Assembly (NCBI GenBank): GCA_945901065.1
Contig: CAMDKI010000012.1
Coordinates: 1-64,000, forward strand
DNA: 64,000 nt
Direction of reading: 5' to 3'
DNA from: Chitinophaga pinensis
GTDB taxonomy: Bacteria; Bacteroidota; Bacteroidia; Chitinophagales; CAIOSU01
Shown: piece after piece, positions 42,901 through 51,603 of the stretch
Layout of the letters: the number at the start of each line of letters is the position of its first letter
How positions within the stretch are numbered: position 1 is the first letter of the stretch
The notes under the pieces: model-generated
The model's database searches: none
The model's input: only the letters and a program-made list of their open reading frames with translations
Told to the model about the DNA's origin: nothing
Position numbers and translations under genes: made by a program

Positions 42901-43754
42901 ATAGTGCTATCACCTTCTCGGCTTTCTATCGCGAAATGCGCGATATGGTGCAGATTGTTCAAGTTCGTTACGCTTTCCCACGTGACTATACCACATTCGG
43001 TAACGTCGATTTTGGTACCGTTAAAGGTTTCTCTTTGGATTACGATATGCGCAAAACACGCACCAGCAATCTTAGCATACGCTTGAATTATACCTTGCAG
43101 TTTGCCGACGGTACTGGTTCAAATGACGTTACGCAATTGAACTTGGTAGGCTCTGGCCAGCCAAACTTGCGTACCATTGCTCCGTTGAGCTACGATGCCC
43201 GCCATATGATTAACCTTACTGCCGATTATCGTTATGGCGAAGGTGCAAACTACAATGGTCCATTGGTAAAAGGAAAGCAGATATTGTCAAACTTTGGTAT
43301 TAACCTTATTGCTCGTACCCGTTCAGGCACCCCTTACACACAACAACAAAACCCAACTGCAGAGGGCCAAGAAAGCGTTCCGCAGCGTCCAATCCCTAAA
43401 GGTTCTATCAATGGTGCTCGTTTGCCTTGGACCTTCCGCCTAGATTTGCGTATCGACAAAGGGTTTAATATTACCCCTAAGAACAAAGAGACTGGCAAAG
43501 CTGGAAGGCCGATGAGCTTGAACGTGTACCTATGGGTTCAAAACCTATTGGATACGCGTAACGTTATTAAGGTATACTCATATACTGGTAACGTAAACGA
43601 TGATGGCTACTTAACATCAGCAATCGGTCAGCAAGATTTGGGCAACCAACTAAATGCTGATTCTTACGCCGATTTGTACAATGCTTGGATTGACAATCCT
43701 CAAAACTATAGCTTGCCAAGGACTATCCGTTTGGGTCTTAGGTTTGATTTCTAA
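39942..43754 (+). CDS. TonB-dependent receptor with carboxypeptidase-regulatory-like domain
   Basis: About 1270 residues, start ATG 39942; another ATG three codons on. Signal peptide ends AFAQ. The N-terminal beta-sandwich (GELSGKVTDENKEGVPFTNVAI, TDFDGFYSIKPLEPGTYDVEF) is the CarboxypepD_reg-like domain, then a plug (SIASTSAGVFQEDEG, SSTEYYIDGIRVRG, GGVPARYGDATGGIINIVTKG) and a 22-strand type barrel ending in RTIRLGLRFDF. It has no SusD partner, so it is not a polysaccharide utilisation system. It lies 21 bases before a large T9SS cargo gene and then a PorV-like gene, one transcription unit. Confidence 0.92.
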   Translation: MQVMIRLFSAVVLMFLGVNLAFAQTGELSGKVTDENKEGVPFTNVAIKKNGVLVTGNATDFDGFYSIKPLEPGTYDVEFSALGYGTVLITGVKINSDRITTLNQLVKPESKVIDAVEIVAYKVPLIDKESNSTKTTISADEIKSLPTRNIQSIASTSAGVFQEDEGSALSIKGSRESSTEYYIDGIRVRGSTNLPANAIEQLTVITGGVPARYGDATGGIINIVTKGPSRQLNGGVELITSQFLDGFGYNLANFNLTGPIYIKDKGTDSAQAKVGFFIAGEFGYQKDPRPSAVGVWQVKEDKLRELEENPLVRSSVGDAFISSTQTVTFDDLEKSKVKPNTSNLTYSLSSKLDFKITEKIGITVGGSINYSRYNDWIARYTLFNAENNPLNKDLSWRVFARYTQRFGKANADAAEASKSPFQNAFYSLQFDYSKVYNTFEDETHGFNAFDYGYLGRYDILRAPSYSAPNGGTEGQITYFDVNGNPKTLTGTVQTGFTDTLVTFTPSNLNQTTANFMTRYYELAGDNVETYYNNLSTIQANNGLRNGDRSQTVHGVWYNVGRQFNGYGIEADNDQFRLTFIGSVDILRPGASSRNKHALEFGFEFEQRVDRNYQVNPIGLWELARLQANQHIVDPDLNNLNDFSLLIDGVEYAFDQTCRCFPNAPAFSVYDTILTNQVNNGSQSFFDRNLRAKLGLSADNTDFINIDTLSPDFFSLDMFSADELLNQGNGYVSYNGYDYKGNKSTSQPAFNDFFTKKDKDGNYTREVGAFRPIYTAFFIQDKFQFKDLLFNIGLRIDRYDANQKVLADEFSLYKILTVDEAVERYGFAVPNSVGGDYKVYVDNPDKNNPVLTGFRNGNTWYTADGVEVADPRIIGASSATSRPTPLLDNTVVNNIKSENFDPNNSFTDYKPQITVMPRLAFSFNLTDEASFFAHYDILAQRPQGRVVATPSDYYFFNERITGVFNNPNLKPEKTIDYQIGFRQLVTQNSAITFSAFYREMRDMVQIVQVRYAFPRDYTTFGNVDFGTVKGFSLDYDMRKTRTSNLSIRLNYTLQFADGTGSNDVTQLNLVGSGQPNLRTIAPLSYDARHMINLTADYRYGEGANYNGPLVKGKQILSNFGINLIARTRSGTPYTQQQNPTAEGQESVPQRPIPKGSINGARLPWTFRLDLRIDKGFNITPKNKETGKAGRPMSLNVYLWVQNLLDTRNVIKVYSYTGNVNDDGYLTSAIGQQDLGNQLNADSYADLYNAWIDNPQNYSLPRTIRLGLRFDF

Positions 43755-43775
43755 TAATGAATTAAATTAGTCACT

Positions 43776-46700
43776 ATGGCTAGATACTTTTTAAACATTT
43801 GCGCAGCTGCCTTTCTGATTGCTTTAAGCACCAATAGCTTATTTGCAAAGGAGAACATTGGATCTTCTGGAAAATCCAATGAGTTTTATAAAGCAGCAGC
43901 TTCTAGTTGCCCTTCAGCTACATCGCGTACCACACTAGAAATTAACAACGTGCGTACCATTCTTTTGAATGGTGGTGATATGTGGTGGGATTTGAGCGAC
44001 GCGCGTTTCGAAGTGCCAAAGATTGATCCACCAGGTTCATCTCCATCTATACACTCGCTATTTGCAGGTGCTGTGTGGTTGGGTGGTATTGATGCAGGCG
44101 GTAACTTAAAAATTGCAGCACAAACCTATCGCCAGTCGGGTAACGATTTTTGGCCTGGTCCGTTGGATGCAAGCGCAACCATTAATGTGCAAACTTGCGA
44201 AGACTATGACCGCCATTGGGTAGTGTTTGGTGAAGAAATTGATGCTTTCCGTGCCGAGGTTTTTCCTTGTGCTGATTGTTGCGATAAATACCCATCTATT
44301 TGCGACTGGCCTGGCAAAGGAAACTTTAATGCCAAAGGTAAAGGTGAGGTATCATTAACGGTGCTAGATGAATTGGCACCCTATTCCGACGTGAATGGTA
44401 ACGGTGTTTATGACCCTATCAATGGCGACTACCCAGTAATTAATGCTACTTGCGGTAATAACTATGCCGACCAGATGATTTTCTGGGTGTATAACGACAA
44501 GGGTAATATCCATACTGAAACTGGTGGACAGGCTATTGGTGTTCAGGTAGGTGCTTTGGCATTCGCATTCAGAACATCTGATGAGGTGAATAACATGACC
44601 TTTTACCGTTACGACATTTTGAATAAAGGTAACGTGCCAATTGGCGATTTTTATATGGGCCAATGGGTAGATGCCGATTTGGGCTGTTTTAATAATGACT
44701 ATGTAGGTTGCGATACCAGCTTGAGCTTGGGTTTTGCGTACAACGGTCTTTCAACCGACCCTGATTGTGCTTCTCGTGGTTATGGTGTAAGTGTTCCTAT
44801 TATTGGTGTCGATTATTTCGAAGGTCCTTTTTCGGGTCGTATCGTTAATGGTGAGCCTGAGCAATTAGGAATGTCTACCTTCCTTTACTATAGCAACGAC
44901 TTTACCACTACCGGCAACCCTCAGTCGGCTATTAACTATTATAATTACATGGCAGGTTTCTGGACCGACGGTTCGCCGTTTACCAGCGATCGTTGCAACG
45001 GCTATGGTGGTGCGGTGCCAACGAAGTTTATGTTCCCTGGCGAGCCAGGTGGCCCAGCTTTCCCGGCATCTTGGTCAGAGTGTAGCTGTAACAACCCTCC
45101 TGCCGACCGTCGTTGGATGCAAGCTTCTGGTCCGTTTATTTTGCAACCGGGTGCACGTAACTACATTACCGTTGGTACGGTATGGGTTCGCCAAGGTTCT
45201 CAATCAAGTTGCGCTGCTGATATTGATTTGTTGCGTACTGCCGACATTAAAGCGCAGGCCTTGTTCAACAACTGTTTTAAACTAGTTGACGGACCTGATG
45301 CGCCTAAATTGGTTATCCGTGAATTGGATAAGGAGTTGATTATTATGTTGGATAATACAGGTACCAACAATGAGAACGACTCATACGACGAAGTTGACCC
45401 GTTGGCCTTTGAGTTGAGCCAAACGTTCCCTCAAATAACAGATATAACCTATACTTTCCAAGGATACATTTTGTATCAATTGAAAAACAGCCAAGTAACC
45501 GCTGAAGACTTTGATGACCCAACACTCGCTCGTTTGGTTGCCCAAGTGGATATTGAAGACGATATAAGTAAAATCGTGAATAAAGCGCTTAACCGAGCTA
45601 TTTGCGGCGAGGTACCAAGCTTAATGGTTGAAGGAGCCAATGTAGGTATCCGTCGTTCGTTCCGTATCAGAGAAGATCTTTTTGCTACCGGAAACACAGA
45701 GCTTGTAAACCACAAGAACTACTACTACACTGCAATAGCTTACGCCCACAACTACTATACCAATGGTAGGGTAAATTTTGAAGATACTGATTGCGGCCAA
45801 GTGCCAATTTTGGAAGAACAGAAATTGCCTTACTTGCAAGGTCGTAGAGGGCAGGCCGTTTATTCTGCCATACCACACAAGCCTGAAGGGGCAGATGGTG
45901 GTACCATATTGAACTCAGAATATGGCGATTTACTAAACATTACTCGTATCGATGGATCTGGTAATGGTGGCTTTAACTTAGAGCTAACTGACGAATCTAT
46001 TAGCGCCATTTTGGCAAGTCCAAATAATGTGTTTGATAGGGTGGAATATAAAGGTGGCAATGCACCAATTCAGGTTCAAATCGTTGACCCTATGTTGGTA
46101 CGTGCTCAGTCTTTCCGTTTGTATTTCCCAGATACTGTTTTCTATAACGACCCAACTGATTCGTTTAGCGTAGCCTATGCGCTTGATACAGTGTACGACA
46201 GGTTTACCGACCCAGCCTCTCGTTGGGTGGTGGTGACCTCGCCTGATAATAGAGTTTATAATTCCGATCGTGGTTTGGAACAATTAAACGAACAGTTGAT
46301 AATGGATTATGGTATCTCCATATCCATGCGCCAAGTTAAAAACGTAGGAGATCGCAGTCAATCTTCGTTGGGTTACATTACGTCGTCCATTACTTACGAA
46401 GACCCAGTTAAGCCTTGGTTGCAGTTTGTTGTAGATGAAGGCAGTGGTCCTGCATTAAGGAACTGGATACGTAGTGGTCAGTTTAAAGAGAATGACGATG
46501 CTGCTACTTATGGCCATTTCTTTGATGATCATTACTTTAGGTGTAATTGCTGCCGCTCGCCACAACCCGACTGTGAGGACGAGATAACTTACTATGATCC
46601 ACGGCAAGAATTTGGAAACGTTGTTGGCGGTGCATTTGCACCATACGCATTGGCTGCCAATAAGGTAAATACCGCTTTGACTGATCCTGATGATCCGCAA

Positions 46701-47897
46701 TGGCCAACAAACTTTACTTATGGCCCAGGTTTCTTGGTTAATTTTACTTGGAATACCACTGGTCAGGTGCCAGTTTTGGTTCCGAATACCAAGAGCTTGA
46801 ACATGGTTCAGACGAGCTATAATTTGGACAGCTTATCAAGTATTGACTTGGTATTTACAAGTGACAAGAGTAAATGGACACGTTGCGTAGTGGTAGAAAC
46901 CGGCGAGGATTTTGCAACTAACGAAGGTGGTTCGTTCAAAGGTCAAATTAGAAGTGCGCTATCGAAAGATATTGCAGGTTTCGAATTGCTTGGCGATACT
47001 GGCCGTAGCTATTTCCCTGGTTATGCTATAAACGTAGAAACTGGTGAGCGCTTAAACATTATGTTTGGCGAGAACTCGTTTGCGGTAGGTGAAAACGGCC
47101 GTGATATGTTGTGGAACCCGTCGAAAAATGAATTGAGCCCATTAAGGCAGATACTTTTTGGTGGCGGACACTACGTGTACGTTATGAACTCTAAGTACGA
47201 TGAGGGTGAAGAGATGCAGCGCATTATGTTGAATAACATAGGTATAGCTGGCTTTACCATTCCTCCTACCGGTGGTATCAATAGGGTTGTAACCAGTAAC
47301 TTGAATGATTCTATTTACAGAAACATCATGTATACTGCTATGCCATTTGTTAACCCAGAGTTGAACCTTCTTTCTATTGAACAGGGTGTGGTGCCAAGTA
47401 CGGTAACAGTTAAAATTAGGGTGCGCAAGCCGTTGGGTAACTTCTTGGCTACCAATGAAAATGAAGGTCGCCCAGCGTATGAATTTAGTACTGATGGATT
47501 GGCCGTTGAAACTACTCAGGAAGATGTTGCAAAAAACCATCTTGACCAAATACGTGCGGTGCCTAACCCTTACTATGCATACTCTGGCTATGAAACCAGC
47601 CAATTGGATAACCGCATTAAGATTACCAATTTGCCTGGTACTTGCACGGTGAGTATTTATTCTATTGATGGAGTGTTGATTCGTCAATACAAGCGTGATG
47701 TAGGGCCAAATACCCACTACGGTGAGAATACTGAAAAAACTAATTTGGACAACTCTCTTGATTGGGATTTGAAAAACACTAAAAACATCCCAGTATCAAG
47801 TGGTGTATATCTTATTCATGTGGAAGCACCAGGACTTGGTGAGCGCACGATTAAGTGGTTTGGTGTAATGCGTCCGTTTGACTTAGGTACATTCTAA
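43776..47897 (+). CDS. Large secreted protein, probable T9SS type A cargo
   Basis: 1373 residues with a signal peptide (ends SLFAK). The N-terminal block MWWDLSDARFEVPK, SIHSLFAGAVWLGGIDAGG and AAQTYRQSGNDFWPGPLD is a pattern I associate with a Bacteroidota family of secreted proteins of unknown role. Several Cys-rich loops follow (CADCCDKYPSICDW, FRCNCCRSPQPDCED). The C-terminus is a type A-like sorting domain (RAVPNPYYAYSGYE, TCTVSIYSIDGVLIRQY, SSGVYLIHVEAPG). It sits between a TonB receptor and a PorV-like protein. A cell-surface role with the receptor is inferred from the operon only. Confidence 0.8.
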   Translation: MARYFLNICAAAFLIALSTNSLFAKENIGSSGKSNEFYKAAASSCPSATSRTTLEINNVRTILLNGGDMWWDLSDARFEVPKIDPPGSSPSIHSLFAGAVWLGGIDAGGNLKIAAQTYRQSGNDFWPGPLDASATINVQTCEDYDRHWVVFGEEIDAFRAEVFPCADCCDKYPSICDWPGKGNFNAKGKGEVSLTVLDELAPYSDVNGNGVYDPINGDYPVINATCGNNYADQMIFWVYNDKGNIHTETGGQAIGVQVGALAFAFRTSDEVNNMTFYRYDILNKGNVPIGDFYMGQWVDADLGCFNNDYVGCDTSLSLGFAYNGLSTDPDCASRGYGVSVPIIGVDYFEGPFSGRIVNGEPEQLGMSTFLYYSNDFTTTGNPQSAINYYNYMAGFWTDGSPFTSDRCNGYGGAVPTKFMFPGEPGGPAFPASWSECSCNNPPADRRWMQASGPFILQPGARNYITVGTVWVRQGSQSSCAADIDLLRTADIKAQALFNNCFKLVDGPDAPKLVIRELDKELIIMLDNTGTNNENDSYDEVDPLAFELSQTFPQITDITYTFQGYILYQLKNSQVTAEDFDDPTLARLVAQVDIEDDISKIVNKALNRAICGEVPSLMVEGANVGIRRSFRIREDLFATGNTELVNHKNYYYTAIAYAHNYYTNGRVNFEDTDCGQVPILEEQKLPYLQGRRGQAVYSAIPHKPEGADGGTILNSEYGDLLNITRIDGSGNGGFNLELTDESISAILASPNNVFDRVEYKGGNAPIQVQIVDPMLVRAQSFRLYFPDTVFYNDPTDSFSVAYALDTVYDRFTDPASRWVVVTSPDNRVYNSDRGLEQLNEQLIMDYGISISMRQVKNVGDRSQSSLGYITSSITYEDPVKPWLQFVVDEGSGPALRNWIRSGQFKENDDAATYGHFFDDHYFRCNCCRSPQPDCEDEITYYDPRQEFGNVVGGAFAPYALAANKVNTALTDPDDPQWPTNFTYGPGFLVNFTWNTTGQVPVLVPNTKSLNMVQTSYNLDSLSSIDLVFTSDKSKWTRCVVVETGEDFATNEGGSFKGQIRSALSKDIAGFELLGDTGRSYFPGYAINVETGERLNIMFGENSFAVGENGRDMLWNPSKNELSPLRQILFGGGHYVYVMNSKYDEGEEMQRIMLNNIGIAGFTIPPTGGINRVVTSNLNDSIYRNIMYTAMPFVNPELNLLSIEQGVVPSTVTVKIRVRKPLGNFLATNENEGRPAYEFSTDGLAVETTQEDVAKNHLDQIRAVPNPYYAYSGYETSQLDNRIKITNLPGTCTVSIYSIDGVLIRQYKRDVGPNTHYGENTEKTNLDNSLDWDLKNTKNIPVSSGVYLIHVEAPGLGERTIKWFGVMRPFDLGTF

Positions 47898-47904
47898 TAA
47901 GGTT

Positions 47905-48987
47905 ATGAAGATGAGCAATTTATTCAGGGCCACTTTAGTGAGCATGGCTTTTCTGGCAGCAATGCCGCAGTTATGGGCGGGCAATCCGGATCGTGCCGGT
48001 GAAGCAGGTGCCTACGAGCTAGTGATGAACGGCTGGGGCCGCACATCAGGTGTATTTGGTATGAACTCGGCATGCGTGCAAGGGTTGGAATCTATGAACC
48101 TCAATCCAGCTGGATTGGCGTTTGCACCCAAAACAGAAATCTTGTTTAGCCGCACACATTGGTTGCAGGGCAGCGAGGTGTTTTTAAACTCTGCTGGTAT
48201 TGCCCAAAAATTTGGCAAAGACAAAGGAAACGTGGTGGGTGTAACCATTAATGCCCTTGACTTTGGAGACATTGAGCGCACTACTACCAACCTGCCAGAA
48301 GGCGGAATCGGTACTTTTAAACCAGGTTTTTTGAACATTGGCGTAGGCTATTCACGTGCATTTTCAAATAGCATTTATGCGGGTGTTGTTTTCCGATTGA
48401 TAAACGAGCGCATTGACGACCTTAGCGCAACAGGCTTTTGTTTAGATGCTGGTATCCAATATGTTACTGGTCCACGCGAAAATATTCACTTTGGTATTGC
48501 TTTGCGCAACGTAGGCACACCAATGAGATTTGGCGGAGATGGTTTAAACTTTAGTGGCTCGGCTACTGAAGGCACTTACACTATTACCCAAAGTCAGCGT
48601 ACCCAAAAGTTTGAATTGCCTTCTCAATTGAATATTGGTGCGGCTTACGATTGGTATATTGATAAAGCAAAGGAGAATCCTGACCACAAATTGACCTTCA
48701 TGGCCAATTTTACCTCAAACTCATTCGGTAAAGACCAATTTGGTGGTGGTTTGGAATATGGATGGAGAAAAATAGTGATGGTTAGGGCTGGCTACCGTTA
48801 TGAAGATGGTATAACCAGCTTCTCAACTAGCACTACAGCCTTTACGGGTCTAGCTGCTGGCATGTCGGTGCAAGTGCCATTGACCAAGAAAAAGAATGAA
48901 GGTGCTACCATTGGAATAGATTACGCTTATCGCGCAACTTATACTTTTAAAGGAACTCATACCTACGGTATTAGGATTACCCTGTAA
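47905..48987 (+). CDS. PorV/PorQ-family outer-membrane protein of T9SS
   Basis: 360 residues with a signal peptide (ends QLWAG). The mature start, GEAGAYELVMNGWGRTSGVFGMNSACVQGLESMNLNPAGLAF, fits the PorV/PorQ (UPF0164) pattern with its NPAGLA motif, followed by alternating beta-barrel strands to the end (YGIRITL). PorV carries T9SS cargo from the translocon to the attachment complex. The gene follows the large cargo gene after seven bases, suggesting that it handles that protein. A terminator follows at 49009. Confidence 0.88.
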   Translation: MKMSNLFRATLVSMAFLAAMPQLWAGNPDRAGEAGAYELVMNGWGRTSGVFGMNSACVQGLESMNLNPAGLAFAPKTEILFSRTHWLQGSEVFLNSAGIAQKFGKDKGNVVGVTINALDFGDIERTTTNLPEGGIGTFKPGFLNIGVGYSRAFSNSIYAGVVFRLINERIDDLSATGFCLDAGIQYVTGPRENIHFGIALRNVGTPMRFGGDGLNFSGSATEGTYTITQSQRTQKFELPSQLNIGAAYDWYIDKAKENPDHKLTFMANFTSNSFGKDQFGGGLEYGWRKIVMVRAGYRYEDGITSFSTSTTAFTGLAAGMSVQVPLTKKKNEGATIGIDYAYRATYTFKGTHTYGIRITL

Positions 48988-49008
48988 GATTTATTAATTT
49001 AGATATTG

Positions 49009-49045
49009 AAGAAACGTTTCTGCGTGCAGGGACGTTTCTTTTTTT
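49009..49045 (+). terminator. Intrinsic terminator after the PorV-like gene
   Basis: AAGAAACGT (49009-49017) and ACGTTTCTT (49032-49040) pair perfectly, and seven T residues run from 49039 to 49045. Confidence 0.85.
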
Positions 49046-49072
49046 CGTTATTACCGCTTAAAATAAAGTACT

Positions 49073-49552
49073 ATGGCAGGCATTAATTATGTAACCCCAG
49101 AGGGCTTGCAAAGACTAAAAGAGGACTTGAACTATCTTACAACCAAAGGTAGATCTGATATATCAAAAGCTATTGGTGAGGCACGAGAAAAGGGTGACTT
49201 ATCGGAGAATGCTGAGTATGATGCTGCAAAAGAGGCACAAGGTCTTTTAGAGGCCCGTATTTCTAAGTTGCAAGAAAGTATTGCTAACTCACGTTTGCTA
49301 GATAATGTTGAACAGCTTGATAGTTCAAAAGCTCTTATCCTTTCTACCGTTGAGGTAAAAAATTTAAAGCTTAATAAAGTATTGACTTTTACTTTGGTTA
49401 GTGAAAACGAAGCAGACCTAAAAACCGGCCGTTTATCAGTTACATCGCCAATTGGTAAGGGCTTGCTTGGTAAAAGTGTTGGCGACATAGCTGATGTTAC
49501 TACCCCTGCAGGAACCCTGCAATTTGAGATTCTTGCAATTAGCCGACTGTAA
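49073..49552 (+). CDS. greA: Transcription elongation factor GreA
   Basis: 159 residues, normal length. The N-terminal coiled coil (YVTPEGLQRLKEDLNYL to EARISKLQESI) carries the acidic tip EKGDLSENAEYDAAKEAQ with the two acidic residues that act at the polymerase active site; the C-terminal FKBP-like domain ends in GKSVGDIADVTTPAGTLQFEILAI. GreA rescues backtracked RNA polymerase. It is six bases from the HIT gene on the same strand, a common Bacteroidota pairing. Confidence 0.97.
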   Translation: MAGINYVTPEGLQRLKEDLNYLTTKGRSDISKAIGEAREKGDLSENAEYDAAKEAQGLLEARISKLQESIANSRLLDNVEQLDSSKALILSTVEVKNLKLNKVLTFTLVSENEADLKTGRLSVTSPIGKGLLGKSVGDIADVTTPAGTLQFEILAISRL

Positions 49553-49558
49553 TCTATT

Positions 49559-49954
49559 ATGGCGTCGATTTTCACAAAGATTGTAAACGGAGAGATACCT
49601 GCTTATAAGGTAGCTGAGGATGATAAATTCTATGCTTTTTTGGATGTAAACCCCATTAAATCTGGACATACATTGGTAATACCAAAACAGGAAGTTGATT
49701 ATCTTTTTAGCCTCGATGCCGACACTTACACGGGCCTATGGGCTTTTGCCAAAAGAGTAAGTGCTGCTGTTGAGCGTGGGGTGCCTTGTAAGCGCATTGG
49801 TGTAGCGGTTATAGGCCTTGAAGTGGCCCATGCGCACATACATTTGGTGCCACTAGATAATATAGGTGACTTAGATTTTGGGGCCGCGCGTGTTAAGCTT
49901 ACCAAAGACGAATTTGTAAGTTTGGCCAAAGAGATTGCTAGTCATTTTGAATAA
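49559..49954 (+). CDS. HIT-family nucleotide hydrolase/transferase
   Basis: 131 residues. The histidine triad is HAHIHLVPL, preceded by the IFTKIVNGEIPAYKVAEDD start and DVNPIKSGHTLVIPK, as in Hint-type proteins. These remove AMP from adenylated compounds, including stray aminoacyl-AMP. It follows greA after six bases and is convergent with ruvC. Confidence 0.94.
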   Translation: MASIFTKIVNGEIPAYKVAEDDKFYAFLDVNPIKSGHTLVIPKQEVDYLFSLDADTYTGLWAFAKRVSAAVERGVPCKRIGVAVIGLEVAHAHIHLVPLDNIGDLDFGAARVKLTKDEFVSLAKEIASHFE

Positions 49955-49972
49955 AGCTAGTATACCTGTTCT

Positions 49973-50569
49973 CTATTTAACCCTATCAGGATTGGCTTTT
50001 ATAAATGCTCCCCAGCCTTTGGGTGTTGCCTTCTTTATCTTTATCGGAGCTGAGGCAGTAGTTGATACAAACTTATTCTGAAAAAAGTGGCAAACAGCAA
50101 CCGCCAGACCATCGGTAGCATCTAGGTATTTGGGTAGCTCAGTGAACTGTAACAGGCTTTGTAACATGGCAGCTACCTGTTCTTTGCTGGCGTTTCCATT
50201 TCCGGTAACCGATTGTTTTATTTTGCGAGGCGCATATTCATGTATCTCCAATCCATGGTTTATCACCGCAGCCATAGCTACACCCTGAGCCCTGCCCAGT
50301 TTAAGCATGCTTTGTACATTCTTGCCATGAAAAGGAGCCTCAATAGAGCATTCGTGTGGCTTGTACTCCATTACCAAATAACTAATGCGCTCGTAAATGC
50401 GTTTAAGTTTGTCTTGATGCGTTTCGAGTTTAGATAAATCAATGGTGCCTAAACTAATAAGAGTTACTTTTTGCCCCCTAACCGAAATAACCCCATAACC
50501 AAGAAAGTTGGTACCTGGGTCGATACCCAAGATTACCTTGTCAATGTTGTTAGGTTGGATGGTTTCCAA
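49973..50569 (-). CDS. ruvC: Crossover junction endodeoxyribonuclease RuvC
   Basis: 198 residues, slightly longer than E. coli RuvC because of a basic C-terminal tail (APIKIKKATPKGWGAFIKANPDRVK). The RNase H-like core shows the catalytic acids: Asp in ILGIDPGT, Glu in CSIEAPF and the pair in LDATDGLAVAVCH, along with the FHGKNVQSMLKLGRAQGV segment. It cuts Holliday junctions with RuvAB, which are not encoded nearby. It is divergent from the flippase-like gene, with 48 bases between starts. Confidence 0.95.
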   Translation of the reverse strand: METIQPNNIDKVILGIDPGTNFLGYGVISVRGQKVTLISLGTIDLSKLETHQDKLKRIYERISYLVMEYKPHECSIEAPFHGKNVQSMLKLGRAQGVAMAAVINHGLEIHEYAPRKIKQSVTGNGNASKEQVAAMLQSLLQFTELPKYLDATDGLAVAVCHFFQNKFVSTTASAPIKIKKATPKGWGAFIKANPDRVK

Positions 50570-50617
50570 AATAGTTATAGGCTAAAAGCGTTAATTTGCA
50601 TTTAATAATACCACTGC

Positions 50618-51601
50618 ATGTCATTTAGTTATTTTCTCAACAAACCAAAACTGCGCAAGGCGGTTGAGTTTAGCATAAAGCTAGTAATTTTACTACTGCT
50701 TTTTGCAACACTCTATTGGCAAATTGCTAAGCGAGATGATATTGCACAGGTAATCAATGCAATAGCTTTCTCTTTTAGGCAAAACTTTCACCTAATATTA
50801 TTAGTGTTTGCGCTAATGTTCGTTAATTGGGGTATTGAGGCGCTTAAATGGAAGCTATTGATTAATAGAGCCGAACCATTGAGTTTTGCAAAGTCGTATT
50901 TGGCCATTATTAGTGGCGCAACGCTTACGCTGTTTACGCCCAACCGGATAGGAGAGTATGGTGGGCGTTTTATTTTTCTCAAAGACCCTTTAAGAAGCGA
51001 AACCATACAAGCGACTATTTTAGGAAGCATTGCCCAAATATGGGTTACTATTTTAGCCGGTTTTATTGGATTGTTTTGGTGGTTGTCGAGTGGTCAAGAG
51101 TATAGCATTTTATCCCAAGTGCTGTTTTATTCGATTTTGGTGGCTGCTATAGCAATACTTACTTTCCTGTATTTTAGGTTAGACTTGATTGTGGCTTGTT
51201 TAGGAAAGATTACTTGGCTGGCAAAGTACCAAAGCAAATGGCTCACGCTAATTGATTTTAGTATTAAGGAGCTTAGCACGGTATTGGTGCTAGCCGGCGT
51301 GCGTTATGGGGTATATGCAGTTCAATTTTTATTGCTGCTCTATGCCTTTGATGTTGATGTTTCAGTTACTCATGGCTTAGCATTAATAGCCACTTTTTTC
51401 TTATTTCAAAGTTCAGTACCTACCATAGCTATATTTGACCTTGGCATAAGGGGAAACCTTGCCCTATTTGTGTTTGCTGGTTATACCACACAAATAGAGC
51501 AAGTTGTTGTTTCGTCCTTTAGTCTTTGGCTGATAAACTTGGTAATACCGGCCATTTTTGGATACATTATTATCCTAAGCACTAAGTTATTTAAGAGCTA
51601 A
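50618..51601 (+). CDS. Lysylphosphatidylglycerol synthase TM-region (UPF0104) flippase-like protein
   Basis: 327 residues with about eight transmembrane helices. The family motif region SFAKSYLAIISGATLTLFTPNRIGEYGGRFIFLKD is clear. The group resembles the membrane part of MprF, which flips aminoacylated lipids; here the synthase part is absent, so it is a stand-alone flippase-like protein with unknown lipid substrate. Its stop lies two bases from the stop of the convergent collagen-like gene. Confidence 0.88.
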   Translation: MSFSYFLNKPKLRKAVEFSIKLVILLLLFATLYWQIAKRDDIAQVINAIAFSFRQNFHLILLVFALMFVNWGIEALKWKLLINRAEPLSFAKSYLAIISGATLTLFTPNRIGEYGGRFIFLKDPLRSETIQATILGSIAQIWVTILAGFIGLFWWLSSGQEYSILSQVLFYSILVAAIAILTFLYFRLDLIVACLGKITWLAKYQSKWLTLIDFSIKELSTVLVLAGVRYGVYAVQFLLLLYAFDVDVSVTHGLALIATFFLFQSSVPTIAIFDLGIRGNLALFVFAGYTTQIEQVVVSSFSLWLINLVIPAIFGYIIILSTKLFKS

Positions 51602-51603
51602 CC

